Notes under the pieces: generated by a model
What the model was told of the DNA's origin: nothing
Database searches by the model: none
What the model saw: only the letters and a program-made list of their open reading frames with translations
Shown here: positions 41,301 to 52,496 of the stretch, piece by piece
Layout of the letters: every line of letters starts with the position of its first letter
How positions within the stretch are numbered: the first letter of the stretch is position 1
Translations under genes and position numbers: made by a program
Source: Limnomonas spitsbergensis
Lineage: Eukaryota > Chlorophyta > Chlorophyceae > Chlamydomonadales
Length of the DNA: 64,000 nucleotides
Direction of reading: 5' to 3'
Assembly (NCBI GenBank): GCA_037349105.1
Contig: JAYJMM010000100.1
Span: 1,582,501 to 1,646,500 of the forward strand

Positions 41301-44300
41301 AGGTTTAGGGCTGTAATTTCGGGTAAGGGTCCAGTGTTAAGATTGTACGCATGGAAGTGGGGTTTCGAAGGGGTCCAGGATCCAGGCTTGGGGTTTAGGC
41401 ATGGGAATACATGCTTAGGGTACAGACGCGCAGCCCGTCACCCACAATACTCATTTCGGTTTCAGGCACTGGGCTTAGGGTTCAGGGTCTCAGATGTAGG
41501 GACGGCCATTTCTTGTTCGCCGCACTTGGTTGGAGTGGTGTTTAGGGCTTGGGTTTTAGGGCATGGGTTTTAGGGCTTTTTGGTGTTAGGGCTTGGGTTT
41601 TAGGGCATGGGTTTTATGGCCTTTCGGTGTTTAAGGCTTGGGTTTGAGAGCTTGGGTTTTATGGCTTTACGTGATTTGGACATTGTTTCAATCGCACCTG
41701 ATCGTTGATGCAGATGGCGAGGTTGTTCACTGAGGTCAGCGTGTCGGGGTGTTCGGGGCCCAGCACACGCGTGCGTGCCTCCAGCGCCTCAAGGTGCAGA
41801 ATCTCTGCCTGCAAGGATGACATGCCGATTCATTAGCGTCGAAAAATGATGTTAAGTGGATAGGGTGCTAATGGATGGAATTAAAAGATGCAAAGCAAGC
41901 TCGTCTGGAGGGAAACATGAAATGATACAGTGAAAGGATAAATATGCGAGCAATGTGAAGGATGCCGTTGAAAGGATACCAAAGTATGCCATGTTTGTAC
42001 CGGTAAAAGGCTAAGAAAAGAAAAGAAATCATGCATGTACCGGAAAAGGATAAATAGGAGAGCAATGTAAAGGATATATAAAGACACGCCCTGGGGGCAC
42101 GGAACAAGTGGGAAATACGCAGCTGCTGGAGCTCATCTACTTACCTTTTCCCAGGCACCTACACATGTTACAAACGTAGTCCATGTTGCAAGGTGGGCGC
42201 TTCTGAGCTTATCTGCTTACCTTTTCCGTAGTTGCCTTAGTTGAACCGTCTGCCCTAAAGGAGGCCGCTATTCTGCACATCCTACGGTAGCAGCCCTAGG
42301 AAGAAGGTGGGCGTTCTTCTGCTTATGTTTTGAGTCAGGTGCTCGGCCACTCAACCGCCCAACTGCTGGCCTTATTTTGAATGCGCCCTGGTGGATAAGG
42401 CACACAGCGAAGTGGGCAATCAAAGAGATGCTCTCGATGTGCCAGGGCGCCTTCCAGAACACGCTCAACCGCTCGCTGTTTTTAATCGGCCGCCGTTCGA
42501 ACTTTCGAATGGGCGGCCCTGGTCGCGGGCGCGCTCACCTTTTCAAATTCGCCCTGGTCGCTGAGGCAGATGGCCAGGTTACTCATGGAAGAGATGCTCT
42601 CTGGATGCAGCGGCCCCATGGATGCTTTGCTGGAGTTCAGCGCTTGCTGATACAGCTCTTGGGCTTCCGAAAAGCGGCCCTGGATTGGTACAAAGGAGTA
42701 GATTTCAGCACACAAGAAAGGCAGTAGTGCTCCTGGCCCCATGGGCACCTGAGGTTCCTGCCGGAGTTCAGCGCTCGCCGTGGGCCTCCCAAAATGTGCC
42801 CTAAATCGGTAGCAAAAATTGGGATCAGCTTGCAACATATGCCTTAGTGCTCCCGGCATCTTGGGCGCCTTGTTAGAGTCCAGCACTTCCTAGCACAGCA
42901 CATGGGCTACCGCGAAACAGCCCTGGATTGGTACCAAGCAGTAGAAATCAGCTCGCAAGACATGGCTTCGCGCTCCTGGCCCCTTGGGCGCTTTGCAGGA
43001 CTTAAGCACTTGCTGGTACATCTCCTCGGCCTCTAACAAACAGCCTGGATTTGTACAAAAGAGTAGAAATCAGCTCGCAAGACATGGCTTAGTGCTCCTG
43101 GCCCCTTCAGCGCTTTGCAGGAATCCAGGACTTGCTGGTATACCTCGCTCCCTGTTTTATAATTCTGCCCTGTGGGGGGAGATATGATAAACAGAGGCAG
43201 CATGGTGTCAAGACAGGTCCACTTCAACGGACGTCTTGCGGGCTTATTTCCTGACAGGGGGACAGGGCAAAAATGATTAGCTGTTGAGGCGGGATGTGCT
43301 CAATGGACGCCTCCTGGTACATGGCTCCTGGCCCTCCACAACATAGCCCTGCCAGGAGCGGACATGACAAAATAAAACGGTAAGAAGGACTAGCCAGTGT
43401 CAACTCAATAGAGTTCTGAAACCCTATAACCTCAAACTTGCGGGTTTACCCTAAACCCTAAACCTGGCGTGCCAGCCCTTATCACAGCACCTTAGATCTC
43501 GAGGCTCGACCCTTGACCCTAGACCCCTGCAGATGTGGAAACTGCAAACAACATGGCCATACTTTCTGTGCCCTCATCTTCACACATGTTCACCCTTTAT
43601 GTGCCCACCCCAGCCCCAGTTCACACCTAGCCCATGCTGCAAGCTGACAGGCAGTTCACACCTTGTCAACCTTAGTGTGCCCCCTTCTTCACACCTGTTC
43701 ACCTTAAATGCACCCTCCCCCTGTTCACACTTGACCGTTGGTGCATGTGCCACACTGTTCACACCTGGTTATACTGTACGTGCCCCCCCCTCTTCTCACA
43801 TGCTTACCCCTGGTGTGCCATCCCCTTCCCTGTTCACATCTGTTTTATTAGTGCAGGCGGCCGGTTTCACACCTGGCCATAGTTTATGTTCCACCATGTT
43901 CACACATGTTCACCCTGTCTGCGCCTCCCCCCCTTGTTCACACCTGGCAGTTGGTGCAGGCTGCCAGGTTGTTCACACCTGGTAATACTTTATGTCACAC
44001 CCCTGTCCACACCTGGTCGTTGGTGCAGGCTGCCAGGTTGTTCACAGTCGCGATGGTGTCAGGGTGCAGAGATCCCAGATCACGCGTCCACACCTGAAGT
44101 GTGAACATGCATGTACAGCTGTACGCCAGGGCTCGGTTGGAGAGGTAGGTTAATCACAGTCGCTATGATATTTCATATGTAGGGCGTGTGGGGTTTCAGA
44201 TCACACATCTGACATGTGAACCTAAATGTGCATGCAGGTGCGGAACAGAGGTACGGCTGGGCTTGGAATGGAAAGGCAGGTGGTTCAGTCAGTAAGTTGT

Positions 44301-44776
44301 CAAGGGGAGCAGGGATCCATGATCACGCTTCCACACCTGCATGAAGTATGAACACTAGCAGGGCTTTGAAACGAGAGGCATGTGCTGGGCGGGTGTTGGG
44401 CAGCTGCTGGGCAGCTGCTAGGTCATTTTTGCCACAGAAGAGTAGTGGGCTGAAGTACTCTTGTTGAGAGCATCAGTGGTGATGTAACAACAGCAGAAGA
44501 GGCACAAGGTGAAGGTTTCAAAGTGCTCCCCGAAATTCGAATCCACACGATTCTAGTCAGTCCTCAACCCACCCCTAGTGCGCGCCGGAAGAGCGGCTCC
44601 GCCTCCGCAAAGCGCTGCTGGCCGCGGAAGCAGACCGCTAGGTTATTCACAGAGCTAATCGTGTCCATCGCCTCGGGGCCGAGTGTCTTCACCCGTGACT
44701 CCAGCGCCCGGCAGTACAGTGGCTCCGCCGCGGCAAAGTGGCCCTGGTCTCCTAGGAACGCTGCCAGGCTGCTGAT
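38328..44776 (-). CDS. TIR-like/TPR gene, TPR part (exons 4-12)
   Basis: Minus-strand exons: 44,776-44,573; 44,093-44,013; 42,679-42,539; 41,808-41,698; 41,232-40,945; 40,729-40,461; 39,647-39,296; 38,919-38,798; 38,421-38,328. Borders are GT-AG and all phases match, so with the N-terminal exons the protein has about 1005 residues and may continue. The exons encode kinesin-light-chain-type TPRs, for example AEPLYRRALDGRSRVLGPDD, VNNLAICLSVQNRFTEAEPL and TLVLGEDHVDTLNSVHDLAG. Exon 39,647-39,296 also carries an Ala-rich insert. TPRs of this kind form a protein-binding superhelix. The join to the TIR-like exons is inferred from strand, phase and order. A further 3' exon and stop codon were not found. 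Nearly every intron holds decayed copies of an adjoining exon edge. Confidence 0.78.
38640..38830 (-). repeat. Three tandem copies of a TPR exon donor junction, 60-bp step
   Basis: On the minus strand, GCCGAGGAGTTGTACAG then GTAAGCCTGCAG recurs three times including the true exon end at 38,798. Each copy keeps the peptide core AEELYR and a GTAAGC donor. The copies are nearly identical, so this duplication is recent, and alternative donors are possible. Confidence 0.88.
40143..40225 (+). repeat. Copy of a dispersed SINE-like repeat
   Basis: AAAGAAGGCTACGCCCCGTG then GAAACAGAGCAGCCTGGGCC and GCGCCGTTACCG match the family arrayed at 61,350-61,800 and present in reverse at 55,620-55,715 and 59,998-60,105. 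Confidence 0.75.
40830..40870 (-). repeat. Decayed copy near the start of the TPR exon at 40729-40461
   Basis: Minus strand GAGCTCGGTGACAAATCTTG versus exon GAACTCGGTGAACAACCTCG, displaced upstream by about 177 bp. Confidence 0.6.
41290..41660. repeat. Degenerate telomere-like tracts in an intron
   Basis: Repeated GGGTTTTAGGGCATGGG and GGTTTAGGG words with a step of about 30 bp. Similar tracts occur at 40,735-40,830, 58,845-58,985 and, inverted, at 51,415-51,600. They resemble plant/algal TTTAGGG repeats but are too degenerate to be a telomere. Confidence 0.7.
42375..42465 (-). repeat. Decayed copy of the end of the TPR exon at 42679-42539
   Basis: Minus-strand frame APWHIESISLIAHFAVCLIH then QGAFK parallels the exon end GPLHPESISSMSNLAICLSD then QGEFEK, about 165 bp downstream of it. 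Confidence 0.8.
42680..43200 (-). repeat. Tandem decayed copies of the start of the TPR exon at 42679
   Basis: About four units with a step of about 110-150 bp. Each has, on the minus strand, a TTTGTACCAATCCAGG-like acceptor and then a block like EVYQQVLDSCKALKGPGA, related to exon sequence ELYQQALNSSKASMGPLH. Frames are disrupted. Confidence 0.8.
43560..44012 (-). repeat. Tandem decayed copies of the end of the TPR exon at 44093-44013
   Basis: On the minus strand, GTGAACAACCTGGCAGCCTG then CACCAACGACCAG and GTGTGG recurs with decreasing fidelity, the closest copy ending near 43,949. At least four copies step by about 65-110 bp. Each keeps a CAG/GTGTG-like donor. Confidence 0.8.
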
Positions 44777-44799
44777 CTGTCGCGGTCAATGAGCATTGT

Positions 44800-45240
44800 G
44801 GAACATGTCAGAGGGTGGGGGGGGGGCAATATGACGCACTGTGGCCATGGTCTCCTAGGAAAGCTGCCAGGATGCTGATCTGCCGCGGTCAATAAGCAGT
44901 GGAACATTTCAGGGGGACGGCAATGTGACGCTCTGTGGCCATGGTCTCTGAACACCGGAGCTCTGTCGCTCTTGTCTCCTGGGAGAGCTCCCAAGACGCT
45001 GACCTTCCTCGGCCAAACAAGCCATCGACAGTTCAGAGGAAGCAAAATTGAAGCGCTGTGGCTCTGGTCTCCCAGGAACGCTGCCAACGCGCTGACCTGC
45101 CTCGAAGCAGACAAGTACCGGTCAACAATATTTCAGGGAAACAATTTGAATTGCTGTGGCCCTGGTCCTTTAGCAACGCTCAACAACGGCTCAACAACGG
45201 CTCAACAACGGCTAACCAGCTCAAGGAGAAACAAATTGAA
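44800..45240 (-). repeat. Tandem decayed copies of the start of the TPR exon at 44776
   Basis: On the minus strand, GACCGCGGCAGATCAGCATC then CTGGCAGCTTTCCTAGGAGA matches the exon start and its acceptor. Four or five copies step by roughly 90-120 bp, the nearest being the best preserved. Confidence 0.82.
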
Positions 45241-45275
45241 GCGTTGCGGCTCTTGATTTTCGCAGGAAACCCAGT

Positions 45276-45708
45276 AGATCACTGGCATGTAGATCACTGG
45301 CATGTAGATCACTGGCATGTAGATCACTGGCATGTAGATCACTGGCATGTAGATCACTGGCATGTAGATCACTGGCATGTAGATCACTGGCATGTAGATC
45401 ACTGGCATGTAGATCACTGGCATGTAGATCACTGGCATGTAGATCACTGGCATGTAGATCACTGGCATGTAGATCACTGGCATGTAGATCACTGGCATGT
45501 AGATCACTGGCCTGTAGATCACTGGCATGTAGATCACTGGCATGTAGATCACTGGCATGTAGATCACTGGCATGTAGATCACTGGCATGTAGATCACTGG
45601 CATGTAGATCACTGGCATGTAGATCACTGGCATGTAGATCACTGGCATGTAGATCACTGGCATGTAGATCACTGGCATGTAGATCACTGGCATGTAGATC
45701 ACTGGCAC
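45276..45708. repeat. 15-bp satellite, about 29 copies
   Basis: Unit GTAGATCACTGGCAT, almost perfect (one C variant near 45,511). It is open in several frames because 15 is a multiple of three, and it lies in an intron of the TIR-like/TPR gene. Confidence 0.97.
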
Positions 45709-45774
45709 TGGCAACACTAAACACCAGAGGAATCATTTCAGGGGGTGGTGGTTTATGATTTGGGGGATATGGTT

Positions 45775-45905
45775 ACTTTATGGTTACGGTACGGTACTTG
45801 ATGGTTACTTTATGGTTACTTTATGGTTACGGTACGGTACTTTATGGTTACTTTATGGTTGATTTATGGTTACTTTATGGTTACTTTATGATTTGGGGGC
45901 TCGGG
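45775..45905. repeat. ATGGTTACTTT simple repeat with ACGGTACGGT
   Basis: Repeated TTTATGGTTACTTTATGG and GGTTACGGTACGGTAC words, non-coding, in the same intron. Confidence 0.85.
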
Positions 45906-46358
45906 TAACGAAACTAAACTTCAGAGCAATGATTTCAGTGGGGGAATGGTTTACGGCTACGGTTTAAGGGTGTAGACCTACAACACCATATTCCTGATTC
46001 ATGGGGTTGAGAGCGCCTGGCGGCTGACAACCAGCCGGGGCAGACCTCCCCGGCACTGCCAGCAGGGAAGACAGGATACTGGGATTTATCTTGCACACCA
46101 CAGTAGATCCGACCCGATAGCCCTCATCAACTTAAATTATGAGGGAAGGCAAAGCGCATCTATGGTCCATATTCAGTTTGCTGCGTGTCTACTTTTTGCA
46201 GGTTTTAGTTTTCTGTTTTGGTTCCTGTCGGTGGTTCCTTCCCCCCCCCTGGCTCACTCTGCATGGCGCTTTCAAAAAAACTGGGGGGGGGTGGCGTTGA
46301 CTTCGTGACAACAACAGTACATGCCACCCATAACCCGTAATTGCATCATGCATCGCAC

Positions 46359-48212
46359 CTCCGACATCGCGAGCACGTGGTCCTGCCCCATAACCAGCTC
46401 CGAGATCAACGCCTTGAGCTGCAGCGTCAGCAGCTGCCTCCCCGCCGCCGATTCCTTTCCGCCCAACACGCCGCTCATCAGCCTCTCCGCACCAGACAGA
46501 ACCGAGCCCCTCGGGTGGGCCACCGGCGCACGCTGCCGCTGCGCACCCGCCGCCGTCGATGGCGTCGCAGAGATCTCGCTCACGCTCGGCCCAATTTCGC
46601 TACCGCCGCCGCCGCCGCCGCCGCCACCGGGGCCGCCCATCATCATTTCCATAAGCGGCTGGCGGTCCGACTCGACCGTCACGAGCGCGCCATCGATATC
46701 GAAGCGCTCGAGCAGCAACTGCAGCGTCTCGGCGCGCATCGCGCCCGCGGGGAGGACAGATAGGCCTTGGGCGCCCTTTGCGAGCAGCGTGCACCAGACC
46801 TCATACAAACACCAAAGCCTGGTGAGGGGGACGCCTTCGGCACCCAGGCACAGCAGCGTGCGGCTGGTGCCCGCAATCACCTGGGTTTGGTTAAGAGGGA
46901 GGCAGCGTATTTTTAAAGAGTGAGGGGGGGTATTTAAAATAACCATGTGAACCACTCCGCCCTAGGTGCAGCCCACCACCCAATGCTCGGCCCACTATCC
47001 CACATGCGGCCCACCACCCCATGTGCGGCCCACCACTCCAAATACAACCCATCCCCCCATGCGTGGCCCAACGAAGGTGGACTCTTAGTTAAGCCCCGGC
47101 TGCACATGTAAAAGAATCTGGAGCAGCAGTGGCACCCTCAAATTCGGAAGGAAATAAAAGCCCACCTTGCCCACGTCACTGATGGCATCTCCAGAGTCCC
47201 CAGCGCTCGACACACTGTTGCTGCTAAGGCTGTGCTTCAACAGTCGCGCCGGGGCATGCTGGCCCACGGCAAAGCAGTCGATCCACAGCATCGTGTCCAG
47301 GCCGGATCCGGCGAAGGTCCCTGCGGATCCCGCCACCCCTACGGTGGCTCTGCGCTGACCTTTGAAGCTGCTGCTGCTGCTGACCACGCCAGAGGAGGAT
47401 GTGACCACCGTGGTCCCCAGCAAGCCTCTGCTTCTCACCCTCCCCGCCATGCCGCCAGCCGTCACAAGGTGCCCCGTCAGCGATCCCAGCAGCTCCGCCA
47501 GGCTCTGTGACCAAGCGTGCACCACGAACATGCTGGGCCTTCCAATACAGTCCTCGGGCGCAAGGTCATACAGGCAGCAGCCGTGCAGCGCGGTCCACGG
47601 CCGCACCCAGAGGTCCACGAACTGCTGGATCGACCAGTTCGGGTCGACGGCGCCGCTGCCGACGATGCGCGCTAGGTATTCGAGCGAGATGCCACGCCGC
47701 GCGACGGGGGCCAGCGGGCGCGGGTGCGCGACGAGCAGCGGGCGCCCTGGCTGGGCGGGCTGAATTGGGGACAGCGGCGGGGATAGCGGCGACCGCGGCG
47801 ACAGAAGCGGGCCTGAGTTTGCCTTCGTTGGCACCACCCCGACGTCGCCGCCACAAGGCGGCGGGGTGCAAGGGACGGCGGGGCCCGCCGTCATGCCTGG
47901 GAGAGAGAGCGTGGCTGCGAGCAGAGAGGGGAGCAACCAGCGGTGTCACATAAGCCAACCACCATTCACCCTCTGACCAATCGCCTCTGTGCTTTTGCTG
48001 TGCCTGGCCCTTGCATTTGCGCACTCACACCATTAACACAACCTCCTCTGCAACGGCAGCACCCACTCACTCAGCCACCACTCGCCACCCATGCACCACC
48101 TCACACACTCACCTGCCTCCGCAGCAGCACCTGGACCACGCATTGCGCCGCGCGGGTCGCTCAGCTCCCTCTTCAGGATAGCGGGCGAGGGGCTCGGGAC
48201 CATGCCAATGCT
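46359..48212 (-). CDS. TIR-like/TPR gene, N-terminal part (exons 1-3)
   Basis: Exons on the minus strand: 48,212-48,113; 47,896-47,166; 46,880-46,359. Phases agree (1, then 0, then 0). Exon 2 has a Pro-rich start, then NWSIQQFVDLWVRPW, RPSMFVVHAWSQSL and LDTMLWIDCFAVGQHA. Exon 3 starts VIAGTSRTLLCLGAEGVPLT and RLWCLYEVWCTLLAKG, then has a poly-Gly run and helical sequence. The order S/VHAW, WID, R-WCLYE is a pattern I associate with TIR-like domains fused to TPRs in algae and other protists. By fold analogy it may be a signalling or NAD-handling module, but that is inference. The 5' end is uncertain: exon 1 opens after a CCCCCGTAG acceptor, so an upstream non-coding exon is possible. Confidence 0.7.
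46960..47065. repeat. Short minisatellite in intron 2 of the TIR-like/TPR gene
   Basis: About five units of GCGGCCCACCACCCCATG-like sequence with a step near 21-22 bp. Confidence 0.7.
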
Positions 48213-48655
48213 CTACGGGGGACACAACCATTCAGGGTAAGAAACTGATGCAGGCGTCTTATAAATACATCGTTGTAAGCCAATTAAAATTGAATAATAT
48301 TGAAAAAGAAGATACACAGTGAAGCCAAGTTCACAACTGCTGCCCAAATGATAATGAAGCTTTGCAGGAGAACTGCAATGGATTCAAACAAAGTGAAATG
48401 GAAATCCAAACAGCCAGCTTATGCATGCTATTCATCCGCCTGTTGCCTGATGCCGTCTGCCTTTGCTGCTTACAGCCGGCTGCCTTGCTGCTGCTTGTTG
48501 TCGATCTGCTTCCTGCTAACCTGCTGCTTGCTGCCTATCTGACTGCTGCCTGTCACTGCTTGTTGCCTACCTGCTGCTGCGTGCAGCCTACTGCGCGCAT
48601 GCTGCTCCTTGTCGGTGATTGCTATGTACCTGCTGCAGCCTGTTGCCTCCGGCAA
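48213..48655. other. Upstream region of the TIR-like/TPR gene
   Basis: No gene was seen. From about 48,430 it becomes CTGCTG-rich and grades into the 35-bp array. Confidence 0.5.
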
Positions 48656-49220
48656 CCTGCTGCCTGTTGCAACCTGCTGCGGCCTGTCAACCTGCTGCAT
48701 GTTGCAACCTGCTGCGGCCTGTCAACCTGCTGCATGTTGCAACCTGTTGCGGCCTGTCAACCTGCTGCATGTTGCAACCTGCTGCGGCCTGTCAACCTGC
48801 TGCATGTTGAAACCTGCTGCGGCCTGTCAACCTGCTGCCTGTTGCAACCTGCTGCGGCCTGACAACCTGCTGCATGTTGCAACCTGCTACGGCCTGTCAA
48901 CCTGCTGCATGTTGCAACCTGCTGCGGCCTGTCAACCTGCTGCATGTTGCAACCTGCTGCGGCCTGTCAACCTGCTGCATGTTGCAACCTGCTGCGGCCT
49001 GTCAACCTGCTGCATGTTGCAACCTGCTGCGGCCTGTCAACCTGCTGCATGTTGCAACCTGCTGCGGCCTGTCAACCTGCTGCATGTTGCAACCTGCTGC
49101 GGCCTGTCAACCTGCTGCATGTTGCAACCTGCTGCGGCCTGTCAACCTGCTGCATGTTGCAACCTGCTGCGGCCTGTCAACCTGCTGCATGTTGCAACCT
49201 GCTGCGGCCTGTCAACCTGC
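48656..49220. repeat. 35-bp satellite, about 16 copies
   Basis: Unit CTGCTGCGGCCTGTCAACCT then GCTGCATGTTGCAAC, with few variants. Open frames across it read Cys/Leu/Ala-rich repeats and are not considered genes. Confidence 0.96.
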
Positions 49221-51797
49221 TGCTGCTTCCTGATGAACTGCTGCTGACTAATTGCTGCCTGCTGCTCCTTGCAGTGTATCAGCTACCAGAGATTCCCCAC
49301 TTCCCACTTTTTGATCTTAGAAAACCTGCCCCCCCTTACAATTTCCACTATTTTTATTTGTTGGGAAACTTGAACCCCTCCCCTAAATTTCCACTGTTTT
49401 CATTTGGGGAAACTTTACTCCCCCCCATCTGTATGGCAGGCGCGGCTGGACAAGCATTATTAAAAGAGTAGGCGCCAGATGAGCTTTGATTGATTTGAGC
49501 AGTTGGAGCACAGCCAGCAGGAGAGGGGAGGGACCGGGGCAGACTTGCATGTCATTGTGCAGCGCATGGATGGTGCAGTGCATGGCTGGTGCCGTGCATG
49601 GATGGTACAGCTCATGCCTGAGGTGACGAGTTGCTGCAATGTGCGAACAGCTACTTCCGACGTGGCAAGATCACGTGCATGGGACTGCATAATGCACTGT
49701 CTGTTCTATCAAATCCACGCATCGTGCTTCTATTATTGCCATGTTCGAACATCTGACGCCTGAGGTGGCAGGGTCTCGCCTTCACCGCAGGCAGCAGATT
49801 TACCTGCTTTCAAATATCGACGGAGAAGAATGTCCCCGCATGCATTAATGCTTCCAGGAGTGCGACTGACATCTTAAAGCGTAGGCGGGAGCGTCGCGTT
49901 TCTGGGCGAGCCATGAAGGTGGTCCATAGTAGTATAATCTCTGCTACCTACGAGTAGCTCTCTACCCTCAGCGTATGGGAACTAGCTGATTTATTGAAAG
50001 GCCTTAACGAACCATGCACAGTTGTTGTGGAGACTCGAGACGTTTGTTGCGAATATTTATTCCGTGTGCCACACATGGGAGCGCAACTGGGATATCCCGC
50101 GCTGCATCCACTTACTTGTTGGGCGATGTGAGGCCTACTTTCTCGTCCAATGTGCTTGGCATGAACGCTGCATTCATCAACCCACGGTCGTTATTCGCAC
50201 CTGGTTGGTAGATGCGCCACAGCCCATGATGCCGGTGCGCAACTTTGCGTCGCGGGACTCTCAGCCGCTCTTTCTATCGAATGACCCTTATCTGCCGGGT
50301 GCGCTTCTCCAGATGCAGGTATCCGGCTGTTTCGATCGGCTGTGTCTCCAGTTGCCGATATGGTAAACGTGGTGCAACCGCGCTCTGCACTCCTTTTGGA
50401 CAGGAATGTATACGTGCCGGCCCCTTCTATCTACTGTTTGAATGCTTCTGGTGATGAGCCGTCTGTTATTGATAAGATAGAGAGGTGCACAAGTACCGGT
50501 ATGTGTTGTCAACGGAATGTAGTGGCATGCAACCGGAGGCTAACCGTATCAAACCGTATCAAGCCGTATCAACCCGTATGGCAGCTGCTGATACACAACT
50601 ACCTTCTATCGATGTGCTTCCAACCACCAAAGGCGGTACCACGTCGTGCCCCATGAAGCGACAATACACGATATTTCATCATGAAACTGTCAGCACGATT
50701 TCGGACAATGGAGGAGCAAGTTTCAGAGAGTGGGCGGCTAATCAGCATAATCAGCAGCGACTTCTACCTCTGCCATTTTCCCTCATCCCACGTCTCGTGG
50801 CACAAGGTTGGAGGACTATTGAAAGGGACAATCTGCTATCCAAATTTCCTCTATCAATCGGAATCGTGCAGTGTAGCACCGTGACGTGGTAGACGTGGAG
50901 GGTGCTTCTAGTGCGTGATGACACATGGTGTAGCAAGTGCCGTATTCATCAAGCCACGCTGCGATGTGCGCTATATTGCATTTTGAAATGAACAAGTGGT
51001 CATGCACTTATGCACGCCTCACCCGTGCGCCGCGCCTGTCTATTTTGATTTCGTTTTATTCGTCTCTCCGGCTAGTGAGCTGGCTGAGAGTCACATTTCA
51101 TTGTGTGTACGTCCACCCATTCCTTGACCGCGCAGTAACTAAAAACAGGGCAACCTTGGTCGGTACATAGTTGTTACCAGGTACTAGTACATAATATGAC
51201 ATGACCACTGAATGGCCTCTACAATACAATCCATAGCACATGCGCATGTTAGTTCGAGGCATGTCTGTGACATTGCAACTCGCACAAAGAGAAGTAGCGT
51301 CCAGTCATTATTGGTGGTAAATAGCTGAGGTGACAAACCGATCGCACACGGTTCAGTACCAACTAATAACACACGTTCCTAGATTGACATCGGAATACAT
51401 CCACTTCCTTCCTAAACAAAGTCCCATATCATGAACCCTAAATAAACAACGCCCCAAATCCTGAACCCTAAGTAAACAAAGCCCCAAATCCTGAACCCTA
51501 AATAAAAAAAGCCGTAAATCCTGAACCCCAAATAAGAAAAATCCCAAAATTCTGAACCCTGTATAAATGAAGTCCCAAATCCTGAACGCTTGACCCTATC
51601 TAAAGCAAACCAAACCCTGGACCCTGGACCCTACACCCTGCCCCCTCCCCCCAAACACACTTATATCAGCACAAAACGGTGTGATTTGCATCAGTCTACT
51701 AGTGGGGAGTGACCAAACGCATTAATCCGAAGCAAACAAAGCCCAAGCCCTGAAACCTGAATCTAAAACCGTAAACCACCCCCACATGCTGCCATCA
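49221..51797. other. Stretch without a recognised gene
   Basis: Plus-strand frames at 50,022-50,366 and 50,342-50,656 (about 114 and 104 residues) look slightly non-random but match no domain I know. 50,540-50,580 has a short run of CCGTATCAA(A/G) repeats. 51,415-51,640 has inverted TTTAGGG-like words (AACCCTAAATAAACA). Confidence 0.4.
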
Positions 51798-51799
51798 GT

Positions 51800-52496
51800 C
51801 ACGCCTGCCTGCAGGGGCGCTTCGCTGAGGCCGAGCCATTGTTCGAGCGTGCGCAGGACGCACGGCGTGGGCTGTTTTAGGCCGAGCCATCTGTCGACAC
51901 TCAACTCGGTTAGCAATCTCGCCAGATGCAAGTCGGAGAGGGTGCGCGCAGCTCAGGCGATAGCCGCCACGGGGGCAGCGGCCCTGCGGCCCACGGCGCA
52001 CAATTTGTCCATGGCAGCGCCCGCTGGGCAGGAGGCAGCTCCGAGGCCCGAGGCGCAGAAGCTGTCCAACTGGGCGTCCATCAGCCGGCACGCGGCACGC
52101 GGCGGCGATGTCTCGCCAGCGGTGCCTGGCAGCCGGAGCATCATCGGCGCTCCCTCAGTGGCAGCAGACGGTGGACAGCCGCTCCAGCCGTCGTTGTCTG
52201 GCGCCGCAGCTCGCCTCAAGAGGCTGTCCAGCTTGGCCAGGCAGTCTTCCGCCCCAGCCATGGCCGAGGATCCCGCGAGCAACAGCACCAGAGCCGCCCT
52301 CAAGCTGAATGCTGATGCAGTTGCGACATCAGCCGCGGCGGTGTCCAGCGGCCGCTGGCCCGGCCTGCAGGTCTGCCAGGCCACGCCGCCGCTGCCGAGC
52401 AGTGCGCGCCCGAGTGCCGCGGACAGCGAGGACAATTTCTGCTTCCGCCGCGGACGCCGTCGTGTGGCTGCAGAATGGGCATGCCAAGCGGTATGA
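51800..52496 (+). pseudogene. TPR gene relic
   Basis: LQGRFAEAEPLFERAQDARR (about 51,808-51,870) followed, in a shifted frame, by HLSTLNSVSNLAR is a kinesin-light-chain-type TPR like those in the gene at 38,328-48,212. A stop (TAG near 51,877) and a frameshift separate the halves. The rest of the frame to 52,496 is Ala/Ser-rich without a known domain. It may be a broken paralogue or one exon of a decayed gene. Confidence 0.6.

Noticed and set aside
41290..41660. Interstitial telomere
   Set aside because: TTTAGGG-like words are present but irregular, within an intron, and not in perfect tandem.
45276..45708. CRISPR array
   Set aside because: Repeats are contiguous 15-mers with no spacers, and the setting is eukaryotic.
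45202..45736. Open frames of 170-220 codons across the 15-bp repeat
   Set aside because: Same artefact of a three-divisible unit; it lies inside an intron.
48609..49247. Cys/Leu/Ala repeat protein over the 35-bp satellite
   Set aside because: Frames are kept open by sequence repetition in all three plus frames; no unique flanking domain.
50022..50656. Possible viral or unknown protein frames
   Set aside because: No recognisable motif, frames overlap without codon preference, and no splice support; left unannotated.
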